Counted from the stretch's first letter, positions 40,527-49,695 are shown. The stretch is 64,000 nucleotides of DNA from an uncultured Prolixibacteraceae bacterium (GCA_937915865.1 CALGIG010000111.1:1-64000), one strand, 5' to 3'. Notes: generated by a model from the letters alone, not told the origin. Made by a program: numbers and translations.

Positions 40527-40835
40527 ATGAACGCCAAAGTTTTAGGATTTAAAATTATTAGTATATTCATTAATAAGTACACGGTTTTGTTAGCCGCGTT
40601 TGTTGTTTGGATTATGTTTTTTGATGACAACAACTGGCGTCAGCATCAGAAAAACCTGAAAGAATTAGCACAGCTTCAGGAACAGGTTAACTTTTATAAA
40701 CACAAAATTGAAGACGATAAACGCCGGTTATACGAACTTCAAACTAATGACGAAAACCTGGAGAAATTTGCCCGTGAACAGTTTTTTATGAAAAGAGCTA
40801 ATGAAGATGTTTACGTGATCGTTGAAGAAAATTAG
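40527..40835 (+). CDS. FtsB/DivIC-type septum formation initiator
   Basis: 102 residues from ATG 40527; the frame can extend to TTG 40488, but this would overlap the pruA terminator. One membrane helix (INKYTVLLAAFVVWIMFF, about 15-32) is followed by a coiled coil (WRQHQKNLKELAQLQEQVNF..., KIEDDKRRLYEL) and a short globular end (FAREQFFMKRANEDVYVIVEE), as in FtsB/DivIC. These proteins join FtsL and FtsQ/DivIB at the division site, facing the periplasm. A TATTTTTG box (40504-40511) lies close before the ATG, giving a very short leader if used. Confidence 0.85.
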   Translation: MNAKVLGFKIISIFINKYTVLLAAFVVWIMFFDDNNWRQHQKNLKELAQLQEQVNFYKHKIEDDKRRLYELQTNDENLEKFAREQFFMKRANEDVYVIVEEN

Positions 40836-41005
40836 TTTTTTTATTATTTACTCATTTCCAAAGTTATTTCAATTGTTTGCTAAAGATTTGGTTCATAGAT
40901 TTTTATCTTCTGTTTCTGTTAATTTTAATAAAATTTACTAAAATCATTTAATGTTTTTTGATTAACCGTTGAGAATTCTTATATTTCTTCTATGAATAAA
41001 TAAGA

Positions 41006-41596
41006 ATGAATATCAACACGAACATATTTAAAATTGAATCAAACCATGTAACTCCGCAGCAAGGTAATATTCTTATTGCTGAACCTTTTTTGCCTGGGAG
41101 TTATTTTAACCGTTCGATTATTATTTTGGTTTCGTGTAATACTGATGGCGCTGTCGGGTTTATTTTAAATAAAAAGGTCGATTTCCCGATTGATGATTTA
41201 TTAACAGATTTTCCTGAATTTGATTCGGATATTCACATTGGCGGACCTGTGGGGACCGACTCTATTTATTTTATCCATACTCTTGGGAAATCAATTCCAG
41301 GTAGCCTTCATGTGAAAGAAAACTTATATTGGGGAGGCGATTTTGAAGCTTTGAAAACTCAAATCAAATTAGGGATTGTTGATCGGTCGCAAGTAAGGTT
41401 TTTTTTAGGATATTCAGGGTGGTCTGCCGGTCAGTTGGAAGAGGAGATCAATGAGAATTCGTGGCTGGTTGCTGATTCTCTGATAGCTGACCTAATGAAT
41501 AATGAAGAAGAAAATATGTGGGTGCAGGCTGTCAGGTCGATGGGAGGAAAGTACTCTATGTGGGAGAATTTTCCTGAGAATCCTTCACTTAATTAA
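41006..41596 (+). CDS. yqgE: YqgE/AlgH family protein (DUF179)
   Basis: 196 residues, normal for the family. It has PQQGNILIAEPFLPGSYFNR, the central DGAVGFILNKKVDFP, IHIGGPVGTDSIYFIHT and FFLGYSGWSAGQLEEEINENSW (given in parts), which match DUF179 proteins. The family is widely conserved with unclear function; AlgH was named in Pseudomonas alginate work and other members are often next to yqgF, which is absent here. Its last codons overlap those of the convergent aminotransferase-like gene by 8 bp. Confidence 0.9.
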   Translation: MNINTNIFKIESNHVTPQQGNILIAEPFLPGSYFNRSIIILVSCNTDGAVGFILNKKVDFPIDDLLTDFPEFDSDIHIGGPVGTDSIYFIHTLGKSIPGSLHVKENLYWGGDFEALKTQIKLGIVDRSQVRFFLGYSGWSAGQLEEEINENSWLVADSLIADLMNNEEENMWVQAVRSMGGKYSMWENFPENPSLN

Positions 41597-42416
41597 TTGT
41601 AAACTGCTTAAATAGTTCACTTATCTTTCGTGTGATGTTGTTAAAATACCTTTTTCCACCAATTCCGATTATCCAACGAATTCCCTGAATAGCGTTTACA
41701 GTAAAAATTTCATCGGCTTTATTTAGTCGATCAATGGTTATTGCTTCATCTTCAGAATAAAATAAGTTAAGTTTGTTACAAATGTCTATGATTAGCGGTT
41801 TTGTAATGTCTTCATAAGCTCCACTATTGCCCGATACTCCCCAAACGGTTGTTCCGCTAATTAAATAAATATTCGAATAGGGAGTTTCGAGAACGAAATC
41901 AGAAGTGCTTATTATTAAAAAATCGTCTATTGTTGTTCCCCTCCGGAAACTTTCAGCTATTTCCCAATATGGAGTCGATCCCAGAGCTATTGTTGACAAT
42001 GATGAAACAGGTTTTTGAATTTTATCGAAAATTTCCGCAAAAAGTCCTTTTTCATTTAGTTCAAAATCAGCAGTTTCTGTAGTTTCTGAATGTATAGTGT
42101 AGCTAATTTTTTTTTCTGAGAATTTGAACGACAAAGAAACTTTAGCACCCAAAAAATGCTTATTTTTTGTTAACGTTCGTTCCATTTGACGTTTTAAATA
42201 AGCCCCGTCATTTTCGGTTAGTTCTGGGAATTGTTGGTTGAAAAGTAAAAATTTAAGTTTAATGATTTTGAGTGTCTCTTTAAAAAAAGGGAAGCTGGTA
42301 CGAACAGCTCTGAAATGTTCTGTAAATCCAGGTGATTGTGTTTCCTGAAATGAAATGTTGAATTCGTCAAACATTAAGAATATACCGTTTGTCAAAATAA
42401 ATTTTCCTTTCTCCAT
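41589..42416 (-). CDS. Degenerate class IV aminotransferase homologue
   Basis: 275 residues, the length of PabC/IlvE-type enzymes. The fold is recognisable: NGIFLMFDEFNISFQETQSPGFTEHFRAVR resembles the N-terminal half (shown in parts: NGIFLMFDEF; GFTEHFRAVR), TTIDDFLIISTSDFVLE and TPYSNIYLI resemble the conserved D-x-x-L/E-x-x-S-N-I/F-F motif. The catalytic PLP lysine, normally in S-x-K-T before the domain 2 helix, is replaced by serine (VSSLSTIALGSTPYWEIAE). The downstream G-x-x-R phosphate motif is also missing. It may be a folate-pathway-like protein that no longer binds PLP, or a decaying gene. Inner-position substitutions are read by eye. Convergent with yqgE with an 8-bp overlap. Confidence 0.65.
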   Translation of the reverse strand: MEKGKFILTNGIFLMFDEFNISFQETQSPGFTEHFRAVRTSFPFFKETLKIIKLKFLLFNQQFPELTENDGAYLKRQMERTLTKNKHFLGAKVSLSFKFSEKKISYTIHSETTETADFELNEKGLFAEIFDKIQKPVSSLSTIALGSTPYWEIAESFRRGTTIDDFLIISTSDFVLETPYSNIYLISGTTVWGVSGNSGAYEDITKPLIIDICNKLNLFYSEDEAITIDRLNKADEIFTVNAIQGIRWIIGIGGKRYFNNITRKISELFKQFTIN

Positions 42417-42441
42417 TATATTCAGGATGATAAATTCAGGA

Positions 42442-43050
42442 TTAAATTAAACGGAAAAGCTTGTCAAGAAAAGTTTCGAACAAGGGTGGATTTACAAGAA
42501 TTGGAAAAATAAAACCAAATAATGCACCCAGAAAATGCGCATCATGAGCCACATTGTCTTTTTGTTTAGTGCTCATTTGGTATGAATAAATGAGGTAGAG
42601 CGCTGCAAAAATAATTCCTGGTATTGGAAGAATCATAAAAAACAGGATTTTATTCCAGGGATCAAAAAAGATTGCTGCAAACACAATTGCAGCAACTGCG
42701 CCTGAAGCTCCTACTGCGTTGTAATAAAAATCATTCCGGTGTTTAATAAGTGCATATAAATTCGAAACCAGGATACCTCCAAAATACAAAAGGAAATAAT
42801 AGAGTATATGGTTGTTCCCAAAATATTCTTTGAAGTAAGATTCGATAGCTTCTCCGAAAGAATAGAGAACAATCATATTTACTAATAAATGTTCCCAGCT
42901 GGCATGGATAAAGGCATGGGTTATTAGCCGGTGATATTCATTTTTATGAACTATTTTACTGGCATTAAACTGAAGCTGGTCCATGAGTTTAGGTGAATTA
43001 AATGCTGCGTAAGATACAGCTACAGAGATGATAATGAGAATAATTGTCAT
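42442..43050 (-). CDS. Rhomboid intramembrane serine protease
   Basis: 202 residues with six membrane segments. Rhomboid hallmarks are HAFIHASWEHLLVNM (H-x-x-x-N at 54-58), the catalytic serine S116 in GASGAV, and the histidine H172 in HDAHFLGALFGF. It cleaves transmembrane substrates in the inner membrane; the substrate is unknown. It precedes holA on the same strand (15-bp gap) and follows the aminotransferase-like gene by 25 bp, so it belongs to a minus-strand run amn-holA-rhomboid-aminotransferase. Confidence 0.92.
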   Translation of the reverse strand: MTIILIIISVAVSYAAFNSPKLMDQLQFNASKIVHKNEYHRLITHAFIHASWEHLLVNMIVLYSFGEAIESYFKEYFGNNHILYYFLLYFGGILVSNLYALIKHRNDFYYNAVGASGAVAAIVFAAIFFDPWNKILFFMILPIPGIIFAALYLIYSYQMSTKQKDNVAHDAHFLGALFGFIFPILVNPPLFETFLDKLFRLI

Positions 43051-43065
43051 GAAGCGGAATTTAAG

Positions 43066-44064
43066 TTAATGTAAGATTCGGTAAACCATTTCGCGCTGTA
43101 AATCAGCGGGTGATGCTGCATTATTGCCAAAGCCTTTTGAACGCATATCGTATTCGCGTAATATACTTATAACCTCAACCAGTTTTTTGATGTTATAGTT
43201 TTTTGCCGCAGCCAAATATGTTTTAACAAAAAATGGATGAACTTGTAATACTGAGGCTACATTGTTTTGCGATTTATCTTCTAAAAAGTGGTAGGTCAGT
43301 ATTTTAGTGAAATACGAAAAAAGTGATGAGATAACAACAGGAACTGGGTTGGATGCGGGATTTGCTCCGAAGTAATTGATGATGCGGTTGGTTTTTAAAA
43401 GGTCGCGTTCTCCTAAAGCATTTTGTAGTTCATAAACATTGAATTCTTTGCTTATTCCAATGTTTTTTTCGACATGATCGGGAGTGATTTGAGTCCCTTG
43501 GGGAAGCGAAATAATTAGCTTATCCAGTTCATTGGCAACTTTACTTAAATCAGCCCCCAGATATTCCGAAATCATGGCAGCAGCCTGAGGCGTAATAGTA
43601 TGGTGTTGTACCTTTAAGTAGGAAGAAATCCAGGTAGGAAGCTGATTTTCGTAAATTTTCTTTGACTCAAACAATACTCCTTTTTGTTCAATAAGTTTCG
43701 CAAATGTTTTTCGTTTGTCGAGCGTTTTATATTTATAGTTGATAACCAGTATCGTGGAGTTTAGCGGATTTTTTGCATAAGGCTCCAGTTCCTCAATTTT
43801 TTTGATATTTTGTGCCTCACGAACAATAATTACCTGATAGTTCGACATCATTGGAAAACGTCGCGCATTGCCCATAATTGCGTCTGGTTCAATATCTTTT
43901 CCATAAAGAACAGTTTGATTAAAACCTTTCTCCGCTTCGGTTAAAACATTATCGGTAATGTAATCACTTATTTTGTCAATAAAATAGGTTTCTTCTCCCA
44001 TCAGAAAATAGATGGGATGGTATATTTTTTTCTGAAGGTTACCAATTATTTCTTCGTAAGTCAT
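43066..44064 (-). CDS. holA: DNA polymerase III delta subunit
   Basis: 332 residues, the usual size. HolA features are YFLMGEETYFIDKISDY near 15-30 in place of the Walker region, NARRFPMMSNYQVIIVREAQNIK around 66-88 (in parts), a central PADL... and the C-terminal AAA+ lid sequence (ELQNALGERDLLKTNRIINYF; SPADLQREMVYRIL). It is the clamp-loader subunit that opens the beta ring during replication; it acts in the cytoplasm with HolB and DnaX, not encoded here. It lies 12 bp downstream of amn and 15 bp upstream of the rhomboid gene. Confidence 0.9.
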   Translation of the reverse strand: MTYEEIIGNLQKKIYHPIYFLMGEETYFIDKISDYITDNVLTEAEKGFNQTVLYGKDIEPDAIMGNARRFPMMSNYQVIIVREAQNIKKIEELEPYAKNPLNSTILVINYKYKTLDKRKTFAKLIEQKGVLFESKKIYENQLPTWISSYLKVQHHTITPQAAAMISEYLGADLSKVANELDKLIISLPQGTQITPDHVEKNIGISKEFNVYELQNALGERDLLKTNRIINYFGANPASNPVPVVISSLFSYFTKILTYHFLEDKSQNNVASVLQVHPFFVKTYLAAAKNYNIKKLVEVISILREYDMRSKGFGNNAASPADLQREMVYRILH

Positions 44065-44076
44065 TCTGACTAATAG

Positions 44077-44847
44077 TTAGAATTTCAGGTGTTTTACTGA
44101 TTCTCCGTTATTTCGTATTTCGAGTAAGGCCTCAATACCCGTTTCAAGATGTTCGTGAACAAAATTGTTTGTTACAATCTTGTCGCTGGCTTCAGTTTTT
44201 ACTCCTGTGGAAATCATTGGCTGGTCGGATACCAGCAATAATGCTCCTGAGGGTATTTGATTGTAGAAACCAACAGTAAAAATTGTTGCAGTTTCCATAT
44301 CGATTGCCATTGCACGCGATTTCTCAAGATATTTTTTAAAGCGCTCGTCATATTCCCAAACACGTTTGTTGGTTGTGTAAACAGTGCCGGTCCAGTAGTC
44401 GCGGTTCCGGTTACGTATAATGTGTGAAACAGCCCGTTGCAGGTTAAAAGCTGGAAGTGCAGGTATTTCTGGCGGTAGATAATCGTTGCTTGTTCCATCG
44501 CTACGAATGGCTGCTATTGGTAGAATAAAATCTCCAAGTTGATTTTTTGGTTTTAGCCCTCCGCATTTACCAAGGAAAAGCACTGCTTTCGGATGGATTG
44601 CACTTAATAAATCCATAATAGTTGCGGCATTAGGGCTTCCCATTCCGAAATTTATAATTGTAATTCCTTCGGCACTCGCATTTGGCATATTCTTATCTTC
44701 GCCCAAAATTGGAACGTCGAATTTTTTGGCAAACATATCGACGTATAGATTGAAGTTTGTCAGCAAAATAAGGTCAGTAAATTGATCGAGTGGCCGGCCT
44801 GTATACCGGGGCAACCAGTTTTCAACGATTTCTTCCTTTGTTTTCAT
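44077..44847 (-). CDS. amn: AMP nucleosidase
   Basis: 256 residues, the short Bacteroidota type. Family marks are FLGKCGGLKPKNQLGD, the RSDGTSNDYLP segment, VYTTNKRVWEYDE and AMAIDMETATIF, the last being the nucleoside-phosphorylase-like substrate motif, plus LLLVSDQPM. The enzyme hydrolyses AMP to adenine and ribose-5-phosphate in the cytoplasm, regulating the adenylate pool. It is divergent from the HsdR-N-like gene; the intergenic stretch is 132 bp. A possible nucleoside-phosphorylase variant cannot be excluded. Confidence 0.9.
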   Translation of the reverse strand: MKTKEEIVENWLPRYTGRPLDQFTDLILLTNFNLYVDMFAKKFDVPILGEDKNMPNASAEGITIINFGMGSPNAATIMDLLSAIHPKAVLFLGKCGGLKPKNQLGDFILPIAAIRSDGTSNDYLPPEIPALPAFNLQRAVSHIIRNRNRDYWTGTVYTTNKRVWEYDERFKKYLEKSRAMAIDMETATIFTVGFYNQIPSGALLLVSDQPMISTGVKTEASDKIVTNNFVHEHLETGIEALLEIRNNGESVKHLKF

Positions 44848-44979
44848 AAATTAATTGCCTAAAGTTCAAAGGTTGAAGTGACTAGTGTTGGATACAGGTG
44901 AACTTTAAGTATTCCGAACTTTATGCACTCCAATCTTTTATACTATTTTTACAAAAATACAAACTTTGTTGGCATCGTC

Positions 44980-45435
44980 ATGCAAAAATTAAACTTGCCC
45001 GAATTTTCTTTCAGAATAAAAACTGAAAACGATAAAATGTTTATTTTCGATGCGATTCGGAAAAAATTTGTTCGCTTAACTCCTGAGGAATGGGTTCGAC
45101 AAAATTTTGTACAATTTCTTATTTCTGTAAAAAATTTTTCATTTTCTCTTATCGCAATTGAAACCAGCGTTGAAATAAACAATAATCAGCAACGAGCTGA
45201 CTTGGTTATATATAACCGTTTGGGTGTTCCAATACTTATTGCCGAATTCAAATCTCCTGATGTTAAAATAAGTCAGCAAACCTTCGATCAGATTGTTCGG
45301 TACAATATGCGACTAAAAGTTCCATTTCTCGTGGTTAGCAATGGGCTTGATCATTATTGCTGCAAGATAAATTATTCGGAGAATTCGTATGCTTTTATTT
45401 CGGAAATTCCTGATTTCAAAGATATTATATTGTAA
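44980..45435 (+). CDS. Lone HsdR-N-type PD-(D/E)XK nuclease domain
   Basis: 151 residues from ATG 44980; an ATG at 44923 would add 19 residues of poor quality (MHSNLLYYFYKNTNF). The family is the type I restriction enzyme R-protein N-terminal (HSDR_N) domain. The active-site pattern is present: QRADLVIYNRLGVPILIAEFKS, that is D in RADLVIY and E-x-K in AEFKS, preceded by E in ETSVEINNN. No ATPase motor or HsdM/HsdS neighbour exists, so it is not a restriction system on its own. Similar short proteins are common in Bacteroidota with unknown function; it could act in DNA repair. Divergent from amn. Confidence 0.82.
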   Translation: MQKLNLPEFSFRIKTENDKMFIFDAIRKKFVRLTPEEWVRQNFVQFLISVKNFSFSLIAIETSVEINNNQQRADLVIYNRLGVPILIAEFKSPDVKISQQTFDQIVRYNMRLKVPFLVVSNGLDHYCCKINYSENSYAFISEIPDFKDIIL

Positions 45436-45493
45436 CGGCCACAGTAGTTTGAAGCAAAATATCAATTACTCATGGTCATTTTTCATATCATTT

Positions 45494-47137
45494 CTATTGT
45501 TGTTTTTTCATTATAATTTCCATTCGTGCTAAAGCTAAATCGAAATTGTCGGTAATGTTTGAAGGCCCAATTAAAACGTGTACCCCGCCCTTTTCAAGCT
45601 CTTCTCTAACTTCGGGTTGAACGCCCGACAAAATGATTTGGATTCTTCTCGATTTTAAGTCCTTAATTGTTGCCTTCAGGTTACGCAAACCAGTTCCGTC
45701 GATAAATGGGACATGGCGCATTCGGATAATAACTACTTTTGATGTTTGGCTAATATCTTTCAGGGTTTCTTCGTATCGACGCGCTGCTGCAAAGAAGAAA
45801 GGACCGCTGATCTCGAAAATTTCAACTCCTTTCGGAATATCGGCATAGTTTTCAAGAGTATCTGATTCACTTTCAAGAGAGATGACTTTGCTTAAATTTG
45901 ACATGCGTTGCATAAATAACAATGCAGAAAGCACAACTCCCACTTCAATGGCGACAGTCAGGTCGATGAAGACAGTGAGGATGAATGTACTTAATAGAAT
46001 AAAGATATCGTATTTATGGCCTTTCAATATTGAAAAGAAGGTTTTCATTTCGCTCATATTGTATGAAACAACAATCAAAATCCCGGCAAGGCAAGGCATA
46101 GGTATAAGTAGTGCCCATTTGCCAAATACCAGCATGATTAATAAAAGAGTAACCGCATGAATTATTCCGGCAATAGGAGTGCGGCCATTATTTTTTATGT
46201 TGGTTGCCGTACGTGCAATGGCTCCTGTTGCTGGTATTCCGCCAAAGAAAGGAGTAACAATATTGGCGACTCCTTGTGCGATAAGTTCGGTATTCGACCG
46301 ATGGTTGCTACTGATCATACCATCGGCGACTATGGCCGATAGCAACGATTCGATAGCTCCAAGCAAGGCAATGGTTAGTGCAGGTTGCATATATTGCCCC
46401 AGCTGGTTGATCTGAATATGTGGAAATGTAAGTGAAAAACTACGTGGTATCGACCCAAAAACACTTTCGATAGTATTTACATGTACACCGAAAACAGCCA
46501 CAATCGTTGTCATTACTATTATAGCTATAAACGATCCGGGAACTTTGGGTATAATTCGTCCTGAAAATACAGTGATAATTATTGTTCCAAGTGTAATTAT
46601 AAGGGCCGAAGGATTGAAATCTTGTAATTGTTGAAAGTATACTTCCCATTTTCCAATAAATTCAGCCGGGAGTTTATCGATAGGTAACCCAAGTGCATCT
46701 TTTACTTGGGTCGAAAATATAACAAGTGCAATTCCACTGGTGAATCCGACAATTAACGGGTGAGGAAAGAATTTCAGTATCGATCCCAAACGAAGGAATC
46801 CAAATGTAATGAGCATAATCCCTGCCATTATGGTCGAAATAATCAGCCCATCGAAACCATATTTTTGAATGATTCCGTAAACGATAACTATAAATGCACC
46901 GGTTGGACCTCCAATCTGGACACGACTACCACCCAGAAGCGAAATGATAAAACCCGCAACTACTGCTGTAATAATACCTTTTTCAGGAGAAACCCCAGAG
47001 GCAACGGCAAATGCAATGGCCAACGGCAAGGCTACAATTCCAACAATTATTCCGGCAAAAATGTCGTTTGTCAAATTTTTATTCAGCAAACCTTTTTTAT
47101 AAAGACTCCATGTTTTTGGAAGAAAAATTGGTTCCAT
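45494..47137 (-). CDS. SulP family anion transporter with STAS domain
   Basis: 547 residues with about 11-14 membrane segments. The SulP signature appears in NDIFAGIIVGIVALPLAIAFA, GVSPEKGIITAVVAGF, GPTGAFIVIVYGI and GFTSGIALVIF, followed by LGAIESLLSAIVADG. A C-terminal STAS domain covers about 440-540 (VKIFEISGPFFFAAARRYEE, in parts; VVIIRMRHVPFIDGTGLRNLK; IQIILSGVQPEV). It takes up sulfate, bicarbonate or another inorganic anion across the inner membrane; the substrate is not readable. It lies alone between an HsdR-N-like gene and the GNAT operon. Confidence 0.9.
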   Translation of the reverse strand: MEPIFLPKTWSLYKKGLLNKNLTNDIFAGIIVGIVALPLAIAFAVASGVSPEKGIITAVVAGFIISLLGGSRVQIGGPTGAFIVIVYGIIQKYGFDGLIISTIMAGIMLITFGFLRLGSILKFFPHPLIVGFTSGIALVIFSTQVKDALGLPIDKLPAEFIGKWEVYFQQLQDFNPSALIITLGTIIITVFSGRIIPKVPGSFIAIIVMTTIVAVFGVHVNTIESVFGSIPRSFSLTFPHIQINQLGQYMQPALTIALLGAIESLLSAIVADGMISSNHRSNTELIAQGVANIVTPFFGGIPATGAIARTATNIKNNGRTPIAGIIHAVTLLLIMLVFGKWALLIPMPCLAGILIVVSYNMSEMKTFFSILKGHKYDIFILLSTFILTVFIDLTVAIEVGVVLSALLFMQRMSNLSKVISLESESDTLENYADIPKGVEIFEISGPFFFAAARRYEETLKDISQTSKVVIIRMRHVPFIDGTGLRNLKATIKDLKSRRIQIILSGVQPEVREELEKGGVHVLIGPSNITDNFDLALARMEIIMKKQQ

Positions 47138-47218
47138 TACGTTTTAAAATTTTGAAGGTGCAAAAGTATACGCTAATTCGGTCGATGCTTGTTCCTTGAT
47201 CAATTATTTACTGTTTCT

Positions 47219-47746
47219 TTACAATATCTTCTGAAACATCAACTCATTTTTCCAGCCATTTAATGTTCTGCGCCATTCTTTTTTCACTCCAACAAGCTCA
47301 AATCCTACCTTTTTAAATAAGTGGATACTGGTAATGTTGTCCTCGGTAATGTTGGCATAAAGTTGGTGCATACGAAGATAGTCGGAAGCATAGTTGCAAA
47401 GTAGTTCAAGCGCATTGGTTGCATATCCAAGTTTTCGGTCATTTTTGCTGTGGATCAAAATTCCGATACCTGCCCTGAAATGAAATGGATCAAAATCGAA
47501 TAAATCAATTGCTCCCACAGGAATACCTTCGAGGGTTTCAATAATCATCCGAATTTGTTTGCTTTCGTAAATATCACGTTGAGAATCTTTGATATATTTA
47601 GCAAGGATGTATTTAGAGAATGGTTCGAATGTGTTACTGATTTCCCAAATTTCAGTATCGTTTTCCCATTCAAATAAAATGTCAATGTCTTCGGGTTCGA
47701 GTGCGCGAAGACGGATTTTGCCGTATTCAAGTTTTATTGAATTCAT
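47219..47746 (-). CDS. GNAT family N-acetyltransferase
   Basis: 175 residues, typical for the fold. IRLRALEPEDIDILFEWEND opens the first strand and helix; GIPVGAIDLFDFDP and AGIGILIHSKNDRKLGYATNALELL carry the acetyl-CoA pyrophosphate loop (R/K-x-x-G-Y-A); QLYANITEDNITSIHLFKKVGFELVG is the C-terminal core. The nearest families are RimJ/RimL or spermidine-type acetyltransferases; the substrate is unknown. It overlaps the GT2 gene by four bases (ATGA), so the two are translationally coupled. Odd: this chain and the sugar-transferase fusion form the 3' part of the recR unit. Confidence 0.87.
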   Translation of the reverse strand: MNSIKLEYGKIRLRALEPEDIDILFEWENDTEIWEISNTFEPFSKYILAKYIKDSQRDIYESKQIRMIIETLEGIPVGAIDLFDFDPFHFRAGIGILIHSKNDRKLGYATNALELLCNYASDYLRMHQLYANITEDNITSIHLFKKVGFELVGVKKEWRRTLNGWKNELMFQKIL

Positions 47747-49683
47747 GATTGTCCTATTTTTCTCCAGGCTTTTAATGTTATTTCAAAATCGGTAAAAATT
47801 CGATAATCTTTTGCGTACAGCATATTTAATTCATCTTTTTTCTTTTGCGTAATTGTTTCAGAAAGAGCTGAAACCGGAGATAGAATTCCTGGCTTAATTA
47901 TAGGAAGATGGTTATTCGATCCGCTGCAATAACCTACCATACTTTTTTGCCCTGAAAAAACCGACAGTAAATTCTTGTAAAACAAAGATAATGAGAATAT
48001 TTTCCAGATAATAAAAGGAGATAACAATAATAGGATAATTGATGCAATTAAATCGAAAATACGTTTATTGTGCCTATTTTTTTCTTTTAGAATGGAATTT
48101 ATGTGAACAATATACATGTCGCCGGCAGTTGATATTGAATTGCTCCCAATTATTGAAAGGCTTTCGGGTGGAGCAATTTTATAGTCAATATCCATATCGT
48201 TTAACTCCAGCATAATACGAATAATCTCCTGAGATGGAATGTCCTCTGATGAAAAAATGAGTTCGTCAATCTTATTTATCCTGATAATTTCCTGTAGCTG
48301 ATTTATATTTCCAAGGTAAAAATGCTGATGGATCGATTCGTTTGGAGAAACATATCCGGTAATATCAAACTTCAGTTCTGATTGGGCAATTAAACTTGCA
48401 ACCCTTGCCGATTCTTTTTGCGCAGCAACAATTGCAATACGTTTTTTGTGGTCAAGCTCAAATCCTGATAATTTAAACTTATTTAAAGCATAACGGTATA
48501 ACGGCAATGAAATGAAAGCCCAGGATGAACCAAGCAACAATAGGGCCCTGGAGTATCGTAAGGTCTCATCAATCAATGAATAAAACACCAGAATTGATAT
48601 TGTTCCCCAGGTTAGTCCTTTAAATATTCTTTTGAACTGGATGTTTTTACGATAACCACCATTAATCCATATACAAAAAAGCCAGATAAGAATGTAAATC
48701 GGAACAGCAACATGCAAATATTCAGGTGGATAATATCCACGTTCAAATTTATAATTTTCCCAAGCTGGCAGTATTGTGGCAAATCCAGAGTAAATTATAA
48801 GGGCATCGATTATGGGAAGCATAATCGCATTAAAAAATCTGACTACAATAGATATAAACGCCCTAAAATAAATAGCTATATTGATTAGAAGAGCGAAACG
48901 GCGTGCATTTCCTTTTGAGAAATGTTTCCCGGCGAAAATAATCATCGCATTGTAAAAAACCTTAACGTAGTTGATGCTGCTTTTTTTAGTGCTTTCCCCT
49001 TTGTAATGAATGATGGTAGTATTGGGGAAGTAATAGTTTTTGTATCCGCCAAGTGTAATTCTGTACGATAAATCAATGTCTTCTCCATACATGAAGTAAT
49101 CTTCATCGAGTAAACCAACCTTGTTGAGTGTTTCACGTCGTAAAAGCATAAAAGCTCCGGCTAAAACTTCAATTTCATGTATTTGATCATTATCAAGATA
49201 TCCAAGGTGATACTTTCCAAATCGTTTTGATCGGGGGAACAAGCTTGAGAATCCGAACATTTTCCAGAATGCAACTTCGGGCGTAGGCAACCCTCGTTTC
49301 GATTCAGGCAAAAACTTTCCTTTACCATCAATCATTTTAACGCCAAGAGCGCCGGCATCGGGGGTTTTATCCATGAATCCAACAATTTTAAGGAAGCTGT
49401 CTTCTTCAACAACTGTATCGGGATTTAGCAATAGTATATATTCACCTTTGGCGATTTGGATCGCCTGGTTGTTTGCTTTCGAAAAGCCTATATTTTCTTT
49501 ATTGGCAATCAGGATTACTTCAGGAAATTTTTCCTCGACCATTGAACACGAACCGTCAACAGAATTGTTGTCAACAACAATAATTTCTGAACTAAGCTTT
49601 TCTGCTGCTTTTAATGTTGAGTGGAGGCATTGTTCCAGAAAGTATTTAACATTATAGTTGACTATTACAACTGTTAACTTCAT
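47743..49683 (-). CDS. GT2 glycosyltransferase fused to a sugar-phosphate transferase-like membrane module
   Basis: 646 residues. Start at ATG 49683 (MKLTVVIVNYNV is the typical GT2 opening); ATG 49695, directly after the recR stop, adds four. GT2 spans about 1-230 (VVDNNSVDGS, LNPDTVVEEDS, the acidic MYGEDIDLSYR). Membrane segments fill about 270-410. A Rossmann-like CoA-binding-3 segment follows (KKRIAIVAAQKESARVASLI), then RIFDLIASIILLLLSPFII and VGYCSGSNN...IKPGILSPVSAL, matching the ends of a polyprenyl glycosylphosphotransferase (WcaJ/PglC class). The catalytic middle (R-x-E-R-x-G and K-F-R-T-M) is missing. A surface-glycan assembly role is likely. The gene overlaps the GNAT gene and follows recR directly. 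Confidence 0.82.
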   Translation of the reverse strand: MKLTVVIVNYNVKYFLEQCLHSTLKAAEKLSSEIIVVDNNSVDGSCSMVEEKFPEVILIANKENIGFSKANNQAIQIAKGEYILLLNPDTVVEEDSFLKIVGFMDKTPDAGALGVKMIDGKGKFLPESKRGLPTPEVAFWKMFGFSSLFPRSKRFGKYHLGYLDNDQIHEIEVLAGAFMLLRRETLNKVGLLDEDYFMYGEDIDLSYRITLGGYKNYYFPNTTIIHYKGESTKKSSINYVKVFYNAMIIFAGKHFSKGNARRFALLINIAIYFRAFISIVVRFFNAIMLPIIDALIIYSGFATILPAWENYKFERGYYPPEYLHVAVPIYILIWLFCIWINGGYRKNIQFKRIFKGLTWGTISILVFYSLIDETLRYSRALLLLGSSWAFISLPLYRYALNKFKLSGFELDHKKRIAIVAAQKESARVASLIAQSELKFDITGYVSPNESIHQHFYLGNINQLQEIIRINKIDELIFSSEDIPSQEIIRIMLELNDMDIDYKIAPPESLSIIGSNSISTAGDMYIVHINSILKEKNRHNKRIFDLIASIILLLLSPFIIWKIFSLSLFYKNLLSVFSGQKSMVGYCSGSNNHLPIIKPGILSPVSALSETITQKKKDELNMLYAKDYRIFTDFEITLKAWRKIGQS

Positions 49684-49695
49684 TTTCTTGTACAT

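Noticed and set aside
44980..45435. Type I restriction system
   Set aside because: Only a single HsdR-N-like domain; no motor, methylase or specificity gene in the window.
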